64,000 nucleotides of DNA from Thermoflexales bacterium (GTDB taxonomy: Bacteria > Chloroflexota > Anaerolineae > J036 > Brachytrichaceae): assembly GCA_025056965.1 (NCBI GenBank), contig JANWVF010000006.1, positions 1-64,000 of the forward strand. The letters are read 5' to 3'. Below, in pieces: positions 26,090-34,321 of this stretch. Within the stretch, counting starts at the first letter, position 1. Every line of letters starts with the position of its first letter. Under the pieces are notes generated by a model. It saw only the letters and a program-made list of their open reading frames with translations. It was not told where the DNA came from and searched no databases. The translations under genes and the position numbers were made by a program.

Positions 26090-26755
26090 TCATCCAAGGT
26101 GCTTCAGCCAGTCGGCCATCCAAAAATCAACGTCTTCCAAACAAGCGTCGTCAATCTGGTGGGCGATCGGGTATTCGTGGTAGGTCACCGCCGCGCCGAG
26201 CGATTCCAGCAAGTCGCGGGCGGCGCGACCCATCTGCACCGGCACGATGTCGTCGAACTGGCCGTGTGTGATCAGCACGGGCTTGCCCGTCAGCGCGACG
26301 CCCGGTGCGGCTAGCGCATCCGGCACAAAGCCGCTCAACAGCACCGCGCCGCCGACGAGTTCAGAACGGCGCAGGAGCACGCCGGCGCTCATCGTGGCGC
26401 CCTGGCTGAATCCCAACAGCAGCGTGCGCCGCGGGTCGGCGGCGTAGGCTGCGATGGCCTGCTCGACGAAGGCGGCAGCCGGTTCGACGGCAGCAACGAT
26501 GCTATCCGGTTTGACGGCGATGCCCCGCTCGCCCCAGACGATAGGGAACCAGGCATATCCGCCTGTGCCTAGAGCGATCGGCGCGCGAACGCTGATCACG
26601 TCGAAGCGCGGGTCGAGGTAAGGAGCTAGGCTCATCAGATCGTCCTCGTTACTGCCGTAGCCGTGCAGCAGGATGAGCAACGGCGTGCGGCCGTCTGCAG
26701 CGGGCTGCGGGGCGCGCCGGAAGCGATGGGCGAGGGAGAAGCATGCAGCGTCCAT
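26090..26755 (-). CDS. Phospholipase/carboxylesterase-type alpha/beta hydrolase
   Basis: A 221-residue serine hydrolase. The nucleophile is in LLLGFSQGATMSAG, the acid in GQFDDIVPVQ and the histidine in EYPIAHQID; the oxyanion region is LLILLHGYGSNEDD. The set matches the acyl-protein thioesterase/carboxylesterase family (PF02230-like). It has no signal peptide. It starts 2 nt after the stop of the rhodanese-domain gene, so the two are one operon. The physiological substrate is unknown. Confidence 0.88.
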   Translation of the reverse strand: MDAACFSLAHRFRRAPQPAADGRTPLLILLHGYGSNEDDLMSLAPYLDPRFDVISVRAPIALGTGGYAWFPIVWGERGIAVKPDSIVAAVEPAAAFVEQAIAAYAADPRRTLLLGFSQGATMSAGVLLRRSELVGGAVLLSGFVPDALAAPGVALTGKPVLITHGQFDDIVPVQMGRAARDLLESLGAAVTYHEYPIAHQIDDACLEDVDFWMADWLKHLG

Positions 26756-26757
26756 GG

Positions 26758-27111
26758 CTAAGGTGTGCGTTGCTCGGCCGGCGAAGCCTCACCTTCTAAC
26801 GGGTAGCCGGCCGCAATCCAGGCTTCTTTGCCGCCGTGAAGTTCGCGCACGTCTGTGTAGCCCAACTCGTTCAGGATACGCACTGCTTTTACCGAGGAGC
26901 CACAACGGGCGTTCTGGCAATACACCACAATCGTTGCCTGCTTGTCGGGGAGCATCGCTTCGGCCATGCGCCGTAGAGCGAGGATGGGCAAGTTAATCGC
27001 GCCCGGCAGGTGCCCTCGACGATAGGCGTGCGGTGCCAGCACCTCAACCAGCACCGGCGGCGTGCCGGCGTCGAGGAGGCTTTTTAATTCGATCAAGGTG
27101 ATAACGCCCAT
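26758..27111 (-). CDS. Single-domain rhodanese-like sulfurtransferase
   Basis: A 117-residue rhodanese fold. The predicted active-site cysteine is the first Cys of VVYCQNARCGSS; other marks are LVEVLAPHAYRRGHLPGAIN and LNELGYTDVRELHGGKEAWI. I start it at ATG 27111 (MGVITLIELKSLL); the open frame continues to 27255 but would overlap the divergent gene. It is translationally close to the hydrolase. It may carry persulfide sulfur, as small rhodaneses do. Confidence 0.85.
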   Translation of the reverse strand: MGVITLIELKSLLDAGTPPVLVEVLAPHAYRRGHLPGAINLPILALRRMAEAMLPDKQATIVVYCQNARCGSSVKAVRILNELGYTDVRELHGGKEAWIAAGYPLEGEASPAEQRTP

Positions 27112-27235
27112 AAATGCGCGCAGAGCCCGATCATACACGCTTGAGTCGCTTTCAACAGGGCGCGCAGCATGAGCTTGCTCGAGACGTGCTGGGTCTCTTG
27201 ACGAAAATCGCGCTTTGCGCCAAAACCATTGCGCT

Positions 27236-28393
27236 ATGAAGATTACCGATATCAAGGTCTATCCCACCTGGGTGGGCAGCCGCAATCAGTTGATCGTCAA
27301 GGTTGAAACCGATGAGGGCATCTACGGCTGGGGCGAGTCGGGGCTGAGCGGGCGCGAGCTGGCCGTGGAAGGCGCCCTGCGCCATTACCGCGAGTTGCTG
27401 ATCGGCCAGGATCCGATGCGCATCGGGTTCATCTGGCAACTGCTCTATCGCTCGCAGTACTTCGAGGGTGGGCGGGTGCTGACCGCAGCGCAAAGTGCGA
27501 TTGACATTGCGCTCCATGACATCAAGGGCAAGGCGCTCGGCGTGCCGGTGTATCAACTGCTCGGCGGCAAGCAGCGCGACTATGTGAATTGCTTCGCCAC
27601 GGCCTACGCTGACACGCTCGAAGCGCTGACCGCGAAAGTCCGCCTGCTGCTCGACCAGGGTTGGAACATCATTCGCATGACGCCGGCTTATGCAGGTCCG
27701 CAGGTCGAGGGGATCTGGGAGCCCTGGGCGTCCATCGGCATCACTGCCGATTGGTTCACGCAGATCCGCGCTGCGGTCGGCAGCGGCCCGGTTCTGGGCG
27801 TGGACTATCACCACCGCTTGAGCGTCGCCGAGGCAGCCTCGTTTTGCCAGCGCATGCCCAGGGGCACGCTCGACTTCCTCGAAGAGCCGATCCGCGACGA
27901 GTGTCCCGCAGCCTACGAACAGCTGCGACGCATGACCGAAGTGCCGCTGGCGATTGGGGAAGAGTTCAGCAGCAAGTGGCAGGCGCTGCCTTATATCGAG
28001 CAGGGCCTGACTAACTATATGCGGCTGGATATCTGCAACATCGGTGGCTTCACGGAGGCGATGAAGGTGGCCGGCTGGTGCGAGGCGCACTACATTGACT
28101 TGATGCCGCACAATCCGCTTGGCCCGATCTGCACGGCAGCGACAGTGCACTTAGCTGCTGCTGTCCCCAACTTCTTCGCGCTCGAGGTGCGCCACTCGCC
28201 GACCGAAGATCTCAACTTCTACGACGAGGAGATCTTCCCGGTGCAGCTTCGGCTTGAGGGGGCGCGTTTCCGCGTGCCGGATTCGCCCGGCCTAGGCGTC
28301 GAGTTCAACGAGAAAGACTTCGGTGGCCGACCGTTCAAGTTCTGGGAAGCGCCTAAGCTCTATCGCAGCGACGGGAGCATACAGAATTGGTGA
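27236..28393 (+). CDS. Mandelate racemase/muconate lactonizing enzyme family protein
   Basis: The second enolase-superfamily enzyme in the window, 385 residues. Metal ligands are D190 (LGVDYHHRL), E216 (FLEEPIRDE) and E242 (AIGEEFSSK), with base H292 in LMPHNPLGPICTA. The first-half KxK position reads IIRMTP, so arginine replaces lysine as in several galactonate or mannonate dehydratase-like groups. It is therefore likely an acid-sugar dehydratase, with substrate open. ATG 27236 is used; the upstream TTG is not supported. No cognate transporter is adjacent. Confidence 0.85.
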   Translation: MKITDIKVYPTWVGSRNQLIVKVETDEGIYGWGESGLSGRELAVEGALRHYRELLIGQDPMRIGFIWQLLYRSQYFEGGRVLTAAQSAIDIALHDIKGKALGVPVYQLLGGKQRDYVNCFATAYADTLEALTAKVRLLLDQGWNIIRMTPAYAGPQVEGIWEPWASIGITADWFTQIRAAVGSGPVLGVDYHHRLSVAEAASFCQRMPRGTLDFLEEPIRDECPAAYEQLRRMTEVPLAIGEEFSSKWQALPYIEQGLTNYMRLDICNIGGFTEAMKVAGWCEAHYIDLMPHNPLGPICTAATVHLAAAVPNFFALEVRHSPTEDLNFYDEEIFPVQLRLEGARFRVPDSPGLGVEFNEKDFGGRPFKFWEAPKLYRSDGSIQNW

Positions 28394-28413
28394 GTCGCCG
28401 ATCCTTCGGGCGG

Positions 28414-28443
28414 AAAAAAAGCGGGCGGGCATTACGCCCGCCC
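28414..28443 (-). terminator. Rho-independent terminator of rpsU
   Basis: On the minus strand an 8-bp stem (28443-28436 with 28430-28423, loop 5 nt) is followed by a stretch of seven Ts (28420-28414). It lies 24 nt past the rpsU stop. The plus-strand enzyme gene ends nearby and may use the same hairpin, but it would lack the T-tract. Confidence 0.85.
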
Positions 28444-28466
28444 ATTCGTAAAGGGTTCAGGAGGGG

Positions 28467-28670
28467 CTATTCCGACTGCGCAAACTTCATGCTTTGCCGT
28501 CGGCTCTTTCGCAATTTCGCAGCGCGCTTGCGCTTATTGATAACGCTGGGCTTCTCGAAATAACGTCGGTTGCGCACCTCAATCAAGATACGGTTGCCTT
28601 GTACAATCTTGTTGAAGCGGCGCAGCGCGGACTCAAACGTTTCGTCCTCTTCGACTACTACTCGAGCCAC
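28467..28670 (-). CDS. rpsU: Small ribosomal subunit protein bS21
   Basis: A 67-residue basic protein of the 30S subunit. It has the family pattern VVVEEDETFESALRRFNKIV, then RYFEKPSVINKRKRAAKLR. It helps 30S initiation in bacteria that have it. It is expressed alone, with a terminator behind it. The neighbour upstream is the Csx3-like gene, 75 bp away and on the same strand, so read-through from that gene is possible. Confidence 0.95.
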   Translation of the reverse strand: MARVVVEEDETFESALRRFNKIVQGNRILIEVRNRRYFEKPSVINKRKRAAKLRKSRRQSMKFAQSE

Positions 28671-28745
28671 TCAATCACCTTCTTTCACTCATTCGCTTAT
28701 CAGCTTTGTGTGACAGTGCGAATTATACTGACTTGCTGATGGCTG

Positions 28746-29873
28746 TCAATGCTGGTGCGCCTGGTGCGCTTCGACGCCGGCGCAATCGCGATAGGCATGG
28801 CCTAACGCGGCGAAGACCCACAGCGGTAGTCCGCCGGCAGGCGTCTCCGACCCGTTGATCGTCACACGCATCTGCGTCGGGATGTGCGGCACGCGCAGGC
28901 CGTCCATGGCGGTGTAATCCAGGTAGTAAGCAGTCTTCGAGACGTCGAGCTGCATCCGGCTCGCGCCGATCCGGGTGAGGCGGAAGGCCAACCCGCCTTC
29001 GGTGGCGGGGACGACGCCCGGAGCGCACATGACAAAGCGTGGTGTGCGCACCCAGCCAAGCCGCGCGTCGAACTGCCAACGCAGATCGCGCCGCGCGCCG
29101 AGCGCCGTCGCCAGCCAAACCGGCATGCGACCATAGGCTGCTATCGGCTCACCAAACGGCACTGCTTCCAGAATCTTATGCAGGTCTCCTGCCCGAAAGT
29201 AGGCCGGCGCATCGTGGGGATACATCCGTTGCGCAATCTCATCGAAGCGGACGATCCGCGCGTCGGTTGGCGCCGCGGCCAAGTGTGCTTTGGCAAGTTC
29301 GGCCTCGGAGAAAGCGAAGATCGAAGCCAGATGCTCCGCCAGGGCGTCGAGCGCGTGATCACCGATGACCCCACGGCCGCGATGAAGCCCGCTCAATGTC
29401 CCGCGCAGCTCGCCGTTTTCGGCCGGTTGTAGCTTGTTCTCGCCTTCTAGTACCGAGCGCAGGTCGGCGATGATCGGCAGCCCGCGTGAGCCGACCAGCC
29501 TGCGCCAGTGAGCCGCCTCTTGATCGTTTGGGGTGAGCAGGATCGCGCCCGTGCACTGGTCGAAGATCACCATTTGATCCTCTTGCGGTTTGCCGCCGAT
29601 ATCCACTAATAAGGGCATAACCCGTGCCGCTAGGTCGCGGCAGACGATCCTCACCCATTCGGCGGTCCATGCTCCTTTGAAGCGGATCGCATGCACCGAG
29701 CTGGGATCCATCATTTGTGCCCAATCGCCTTCGCCATCGGGCGCAGCGCGCAACAGGTAATGGGCGATCTTGCGCGCGCGCAATGCCTGTGACAAACTGT
29801 AGGCCAGTACGGATTTGCCGGAGTGGGGTGGTCCTCCGATTAGGATTGCCGGTAACAGGTTGAGTGCGTCCAT
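28746..29873 (-). CDS. P-loop ATPase with Csx3-like region (type III CRISPR-associated family)
   Basis: The N-terminus has a Walker A motif, AILIGGPPHSGKS (about 9-21), then an AAA-like core ending in PLLVDIGGKPQ and AILLTPNDQEA. The region around 240-280 reads PIAAYGRMPVWLATALG and FDARLGWV, resembling Csx3 (Crn3), a ring nuclease that destroys cyclic tetra-adenylate. The C-terminus repeats a related pattern, GLPLWVFAALGHAYRD, and ends in a His-rich VEAHQAHQH. I use ATG 29873 (375 residues); an ATG at 29972 would overlap the divergent CARF gene. No other cas gene is seen. Family assignment is from recalled patterns and needs a profile search. Confidence 0.68.
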   Translation of the reverse strand: MDALNLLPAILIGGPPHSGKSVLAYSLSQALRARKIAHYLLRAAPDGEGDWAQMMDPSSVHAIRFKGAWTAEWVRIVCRDLAARVMPLLVDIGGKPQEDQMVIFDQCTGAILLTPNDQEAAHWRRLVGSRGLPIIADLRSVLEGENKLQPAENGELRGTLSGLHRGRGVIGDHALDALAEHLASIFAFSEAELAKAHLAAAPTDARIVRFDEIAQRMYPHDAPAYFRAGDLHKILEAVPFGEPIAAYGRMPVWLATALGARRDLRWQFDARLGWVRTPRFVMCAPGVVPATEGGLAFRLTRIGASRMQLDVSKTAYYLDYTAMDGLRVPHIPTQMRVTINGSETPAGGLPLWVFAALGHAYRDCAGVEAHQAHQH

Positions 29874-29956
29874 CGTGCCAGTGGATCGTATCCGTGGGTG
29901 AAGTCGTAAACAAACATCGAGAAGCTGATCGAAGGAGAAGATCGCGTGCGCCGTTT
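29874..29956. promoter_or_regulatory. Divergent intergenic region of the Csx3-like and CARF-HTH genes
   Basis: About 80 bp separate the two chosen starts and must hold both promoters and any operator. I see no strong -35/-10 pair or clean dyad. If the CARF-HTH protein is autoregulatory, its site should be here. Confidence 0.35.
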
Positions 29957-30895
29957 GTGGGTGAGACCCCAACGGCCCTGATCGCCACCTTGGGCGGCAA
30001 GCCGCAGGTGGTGACCTTCGCAGTAGACGAGCTGCTGGATCAGCATATTGCGCTGCACCGCGTGTGTGCCGTGCATCTCGCCCCCAGCGACCCTGCCATC
30101 CAGCGCAGCTTGAGCCTGCTGCGCCAAGCGTTCGACACGCATCCTCCCTACCAGCGCTATGCCGAGCGATTGGGGACGCGCCTGCGTTTTGACTCGTTCA
30201 CCATTCGCGAGCGCTCGAGCGATGTGCCGGATTCCATGAGCGGCGTCGCCAGCGGGCGTGCCATCGAGCGAATAGATGACTTCGCCGCGCCGACTGCCAT
30301 TTGGCTCACCGTGCATCGCCTCATCGCCGCCCTCAAGCGCGAAGGCTATGCCGTCATCCTGTTGGTCACCGGCGGGCCGCGGCTGATCGGCCTGCAGGCG
30401 CTGTCCGCTGCGTCGCTGCTGTTCGACATGCATGATCAGTGCTTGCATCTATACACGCCACCTGAGTTGCGCGAACGCGCCGGACGCGGCGACATTCTCC
30501 ACCGGTCGCCGGATGATCCAGAGGTGCGGCTGGTGCAGGTGCCCCTGCTGCCGATCAACATGATCGCGCCCGGCCTGCAGCAGGCTGCCCTGGCGTCCCC
30601 TCAAGATGTGTTGGCCGACGGTAAGAATCGGTTGAGTCAACGCGATCTGCAGTGCGCGCGGCAAGTCTTGGGACGGTTGACGCCGCGTCAGCGCGAGGTG
30701 CTGCGCGAGTTCGCCCGCAGCGGCGCCGATTCGACCACCGTGGCGCACCGCCTGAACATCACCCAGGCCACGCTCGATTCGCACAAGGCGCGCATCTTTG
30801 AGGAGTGCCGCATCGCCTGGGGATTGCCGCAGAACAAACGCCTGTCGCATCGCTTCCTCTACGAGAAGTTCGGCGGGGTGCTGGAGGCGATCTGA
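29957..30895 (+). CDS. CARF-domain protein with C-terminal LuxR-type HTH
   Basis: Residues about 1-200 follow the CARF plan of Csm6/NE0113-like proteins: ALIATLGGKPQVVTFAVDEL at the N-terminus and, later, VILLVTGGPRLIGLQALSA followed by ASLLFDMHDQCLHLYTP. Residues about 241-289 form a LuxR-type HTH: RLTPRQREVLREFARSGADS and then TTVAHRLNITQATLDSHKAR. CARF domains bind cyclic oligoadenylates made by Cas10, so this is probably a ligand-controlled transcription regulator, perhaps of the divergent Csx3-like gene. Start is uncertain: GTG 29957 fits the domain edge, while GTG 29894 or 29864 are possible; GAAGGAGAAG at 29931 is not well spaced for any. Confidence 0.7.
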   Translation: MGETPTALIATLGGKPQVVTFAVDELLDQHIALHRVCAVHLAPSDPAIQRSLSLLRQAFDTHPPYQRYAERLGTRLRFDSFTIRERSSDVPDSMSGVASGRAIERIDDFAAPTAIWLTVHRLIAALKREGYAVILLVTGGPRLIGLQALSAASLLFDMHDQCLHLYTPPELRERAGRGDILHRSPDDPEVRLVQVPLLPINMIAPGLQQAALASPQDVLADGKNRLSQRDLQCARQVLGRLTPRQREVLREFARSGADSTTVAHRLNITQATLDSHKARIFEECRIAWGLPQNKRLSHRFLYEKFGGVLEAI

Positions 30896-31396
30896 CATGG
30901 TCAAGAGGACTATGCCATGTGCCAGCCAGTTTGGCGTCAAGGATCACTGTGAAGTCTTTCATAGCTAACCAGGATGCCCCTGGCGATGATCCGAAGTAGC
31001 TTGGGTAGCGAGCGCACGGGAAGACCGGCAAAGATTGACGTGCCTGAAATTGCTCAGTGGAGTGTTGTCTGCGACGAATAGTGCGTGTTGGCCTAACTTG
31101 CCCTCAGCCCGAATGCACGGATGCGCTGCGAGCTACAGATGAACCGCGCTACGTATGCACTGGGCTGAGGGATCGTTATCTACATCATCGAACAGCCGGA
31201 ACGCACTTGCATCCCATGCCCAGGTTGGATTGACGACCTATTTCGAGAGCTCGTCGAAAGAGGTATGCATCTTTTCTTGATACATGTGTCGGAGTAACTC
31301 CCTCCGACGCTTCTGCCCTAGTATCTGCCCTGGCCTGAACCGCGCCAACGTCGGTGAGTTGTCGCGTGAATGCGAAACGCGCTGTTGGAAGTCGGT
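30896..31396. other. 500-bp gene-free region with two inverted repeats
   Basis: No credible ORF is present; the open frames are short and lack family features. It contains a 10-bp inverted repeat enclosing 51 nt (31101-31171) and a 7-bp hairpin (31288-31294 with 31302-31308). No CRISPR-like repeat series or tRNA is seen. It separates the CARF gene from the convergent Gfo/Idh gene. Confidence 0.5.
31101..31171. repeat. 10-bp perfect inverted repeat enclosing 51 nt
   Basis: CCCTCAGCCC (31101-31110) pairs perfectly with GGGCTGAGGG (31162-31171). The interior is partly self-complementary and has ATGCAC near both ends as a direct repeat. It may be the closing stem of a small structured RNA or a terminator without T-tract for the CARF gene 200 nt upstream. 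Confidence 0.5.
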
Positions 31397-32485
31397 CTAA
31401 GGCCAATCCGGCGGCAGTGGCGCCGGGCGCTCGCAGGTGCTCTCCAGCGTCACGTGTCGGCCTTCCCGCGCGCTGTCGTGAAAGGCGTGCATCAGGTCGA
31501 GCACGTGATAGGTCAGTTCGGCGCCGGCGCGATGCGGCCGGCCTTCTTGAATCGCGGCTGCCATGTCGGCCACGCCCAGCCCACGGCTGTTCTCCACCCA
31601 TTTGTGCTGAATGGGTATCTCGTGCCACTCCTTATCGTTCCTGCGCTTCAGCCGCACCGGCCCACCGAACGTGTTCGGGTCGGGGCAGTACAGCGTGCCT
31701 TCCGTGCCGTAGATGGTCAGGCCTACCTCATAGCCCTCGGCGACGTCGAACGTCGTGGTGATTTGGGCGATCGTCCCGTCGCTGAACTCGATCAGCCCGC
31801 CGACCAGCGTCGGCACCTCGACGACGATCTTCTTGCCGTAGAACGGCTGGCTAGTGATGAGGCGCTCGGGGTGCGTGATGCGCGTCATGCCCGAGACGCG
31901 GCGGGCCGGGCCGAGCAGCGTCACCAGTGCCGTCAGGTAGTATGGACCCATGTCGAACATCGGGCCGCCGCCGGGCTTGAAGAAGAACTCCGGGTTGGGA
32001 TGCCAGCTTTCCATGCCGCAGGAGAGCATGCGGGCGAAGGCAACGACCGGCCGGCCGATGGCGCCTTCGTCTATCAGCTTGCGGCAGGTTTGTAAGCCGC
32101 CGCCAAGGAAGGTATCCGGCGCGCCGCCCACCCGCAGCCCTTTGGACTCGGCCAGGGCGATCATCCGTCGGGCATCCTCGCGGGTGGTGGCCAAGGGCTT
32201 CTCGTTATAGATGTGCTTGCCGGCTTCGAGCGCCCGGAGCGCGACCGGCGCGTGGGCTGCCGGCACCGTCAAGTTGACGACGATGGCGATCTCCGGGTCG
32301 GCCAGCAGCTCGTCCACGGTGACCGCTTGTTTGCCGAATTTCTCCGCCTGCGCTCGCGCGCGATCCATGTCAATATCGGCTATCTTGGTGATGTGGATGT
32401 TCTTGAACTTGCGGTCGGCTTCCAGATACGTCGAGCTGATGTTGCCGGCGCCGACGATGCCGATGACGGTAGATGATATAGCCAT
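31397..32485 (-). CDS. Gfo/Idh/MocA-family oxidoreductase
   Basis: An NAD(P)-dependent sugar or inositol dehydrogenase-like enzyme, 362 residues. The Rossmann motif is IGIVGAGNISSTYLE and the catalytic-lysine motif GKHIYNEKPLATTR. The C-terminal half has the dimerisation beta-sheet domain (MFDMGPYYLTALVTLLG). ATG 32485 is chosen: on the minus strand TATGAT ends 7 nt before it, which suggests a leaderless start, and longer frames would overlap the divergent glpD. The substrate is unassigned. Confidence 0.88.
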   Translation of the reverse strand: MAISSTVIGIVGAGNISSTYLEADRKFKNIHITKIADIDMDRARAQAEKFGKQAVTVDELLADPEIAIVVNLTVPAAHAPVALRALEAGKHIYNEKPLATTREDARRMIALAESKGLRVGGAPDTFLGGGLQTCRKLIDEGAIGRPVVAFARMLSCGMESWHPNPEFFFKPGGGPMFDMGPYYLTALVTLLGPARRVSGMTRITHPERLITSQPFYGKKIVVEVPTLVGGLIEFSDGTIAQITTTFDVAEGYEVGLTIYGTEGTLYCPDPNTFGGPVRLKRRNDKEWHEIPIQHKWVENSRGLGVADMAAAIQEGRPHRAGAELTYHVLDLMHAFHDSAREGRHVTLESTCERPAPLPPDWP

Positions 32486-32554
32486 GATGGGAATCATAGC
32501 GGCATTCTGCGGCGCGCCTCTGTTCCGAGCACGGCAGGTGATAGAGTAGGGCAC

Positions 32555-34237
32555 ATGTCGCACGGCAGGCTATCGCACGACGAGCGGCGCGCGGCGCTGC
32601 GCTGCATGGCCGCGGAGGGCGTAGACGTACTGGTGGTCGGCGGCGGCATCACCGGCGCGGGCGTGGCGCTGGAGGCTGCTGCGCGGGGGTACCGCACTGG
32701 CCTGGTGGAGAAGGCCGATTTCGCCAGCGGCACCAGCAGCAAGAGCACCAAGCTGGTGCACGGCGGCATCCGCTATCTGCCGCAGTTCGACTTCGCGCTG
32801 GTGCGCGAAGCGCTGATCGAGCGCGGCCGGCTGCTGCGCAATGCGCCGCACCTGGTGAGGCCGCTCGGCTTCGTGCTGCCGCTCTACGCGGAGAACAAAC
32901 GTCCACTCGGCACCCCTCTCGTCCCACCCGGCGGCATCGGCATGAGCCTGCTGCTGCGCTCTGGCCTGTTGCTCTACGACGTGTTGTCAGGCCGCCTGGC
33001 CATTCGCGGCCATGAGCATATCGGGGCGCGGAAGGCCCTCGAGCTCGCGCCGGCCTTGAAAGCCGAAGGCCTGAAAGACGGCTTTATCTACTACGACGGC
33101 CAAACCGACGACACTCGTTTGACGCTCACCATCCTGCGCACTGCTGCCAAACGCGGCGCCCTGCTCGCCAACTATGCCCAGGTGCTGGGGTTCGATCTCG
33201 GCCCGCAGGCCGCGAACCGCGCCCGGATTCGCGCTGCCTACGTGCGCGATGTGCTTTCCGGCGAGGCATTCACCATTCCGGTCGGCACGGTCATCAATGC
33301 GGCCGGCGCATTCGCCGATCGCATCGAGGCCATGGCCGGCCGATCGCAGATCACGATCAAGCCGGCGAAGGGCGTGCATCTCACGCTGCCGCGCGACGCG
33401 CTCCCAACGACCGAATGCGCCGTGGTCTTGCCGGAGACACCCGATGGCCGGCTGCTTTTCATCGTGCCGTGGAACACGCGCGTCACGCTTGGCACGACCG
33501 ACACGCAGGGCGGCGACCCGGATCGGCCGGTCGCGACCGACGAAGACATTGACTACCTGATCAGCACGGCGAATCACTATCTGCGCACTCGGCTCACCCG
33601 CAGCCAGGTGATCAGCGCATGGGCCGGCTATCGTCCGCTCATCAGCCCAGCCCAGGCCGACGGCGCGGCAACCTCTAAGCTCTCGCGCACGCACGTCGTC
33701 ATGGACGGACCGGGTGGCATGATCACAATCACCGGCGGCAAGCTCACGACCTACCGTCGCATGGCCCAAGACGCGCTCGACCACCTGGCCAAGCGCGAAG
33801 GCAAGCCAATCATCCATCCTACGGAAGCGATGCCGCTCGATGGCGCGGAGGGCTATCCGGCCTGCCAGGCCGCGTTGTCAGAGGCCGGGGCGCGTTTTGG
33901 CTGGGATGCCGAAGTCGTCGCCCGACTCGGTCACTACGGCAGCGAAGCCCTTTACATCCTCGCACTGTGCGCCGATGATCCTGCGCTCGCCGAGCGCATC
34001 GTGCCCGATCTGCCTTACATCATGGCCGAGGTCGTTTACGCCTGTCGCCGCGAGATGGCGATGACGCTCGATGATGTGCTGATGCGCCGTTTGCACGTGA
34101 ACTTTGAAGACCGATCGCGCGGCGTAGCGCCAGCGCCGGCCGTAGCACAGGTCATGGCGCGCGAGCTGGGCTGGTCATCTGCCGAGGTTGAAGCGCAGGT
34201 AGCACAGTACCGCGCGCGTGTGGCCGCTGGTTTGTAG
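32555..34237 (+). CDS. glpD: FAD-dependent glycerol-3-phosphate dehydrogenase
   Basis: Oxidises glycerol 3-phosphate to dihydroxyacetone phosphate at the membrane, passing electrons to the quinone pool. The FAD motif is DVLVVGGGITGAGVALEAAA; signatures GTSSKSTKLVHGGIRYL and the GITGGKLTTYR-like TITGGKLTTYRRMAQ follow, plus the C-terminal helical domain. 560 residues, typical. TAGAGT ends 7 nt before the ATG, again fitting a leaderless transcript. No glycerol kinase or facilitator is nearby. Divergent from the Gfo/Idh gene by 69 bp. Confidence 0.92.
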   Translation: MSHGRLSHDERRAALRCMAAEGVDVLVVGGGITGAGVALEAAARGYRTGLVEKADFASGTSSKSTKLVHGGIRYLPQFDFALVREALIERGRLLRNAPHLVRPLGFVLPLYAENKRPLGTPLVPPGGIGMSLLLRSGLLLYDVLSGRLAIRGHEHIGARKALELAPALKAEGLKDGFIYYDGQTDDTRLTLTILRTAAKRGALLANYAQVLGFDLGPQAANRARIRAAYVRDVLSGEAFTIPVGTVINAAGAFADRIEAMAGRSQITIKPAKGVHLTLPRDALPTTECAVVLPETPDGRLLFIVPWNTRVTLGTTDTQGGDPDRPVATDEDIDYLISTANHYLRTRLTRSQVISAWAGYRPLISPAQADGAATSKLSRTHVVMDGPGGMITITGGKLTTYRRMAQDALDHLAKREGKPIIHPTEAMPLDGAEGYPACQAALSEAGARFGWDAEVVARLGHYGSEALYILALCADDPALAERIVPDLPYIMAEVVYACRREMAMTLDDVLMRRLHVNFEDRSRGVAPAPAVAQVMARELGWSSAEVEAQVAQYRARVAAGL

Positions 34238-34321
34238 GGTGATTGCGCTCGCCCGACGATGCCACCGCATCTGTCACTTCGGTTGATGCGTCAGGGTAGA
34301 ATGGCGTCGAGGGCGAAAGCG

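Noticed and set aside
27152-28150. 332-codon ORF antisense to the second enolase-superfamily gene
   Set aside because: Overlaps a gene with full metal-ligand set and has no recognisable protein features.
30896-31396. CRISPR array beside the CARF gene
   Set aside because: No regularly spaced repeats are present here or elsewhere in the window.
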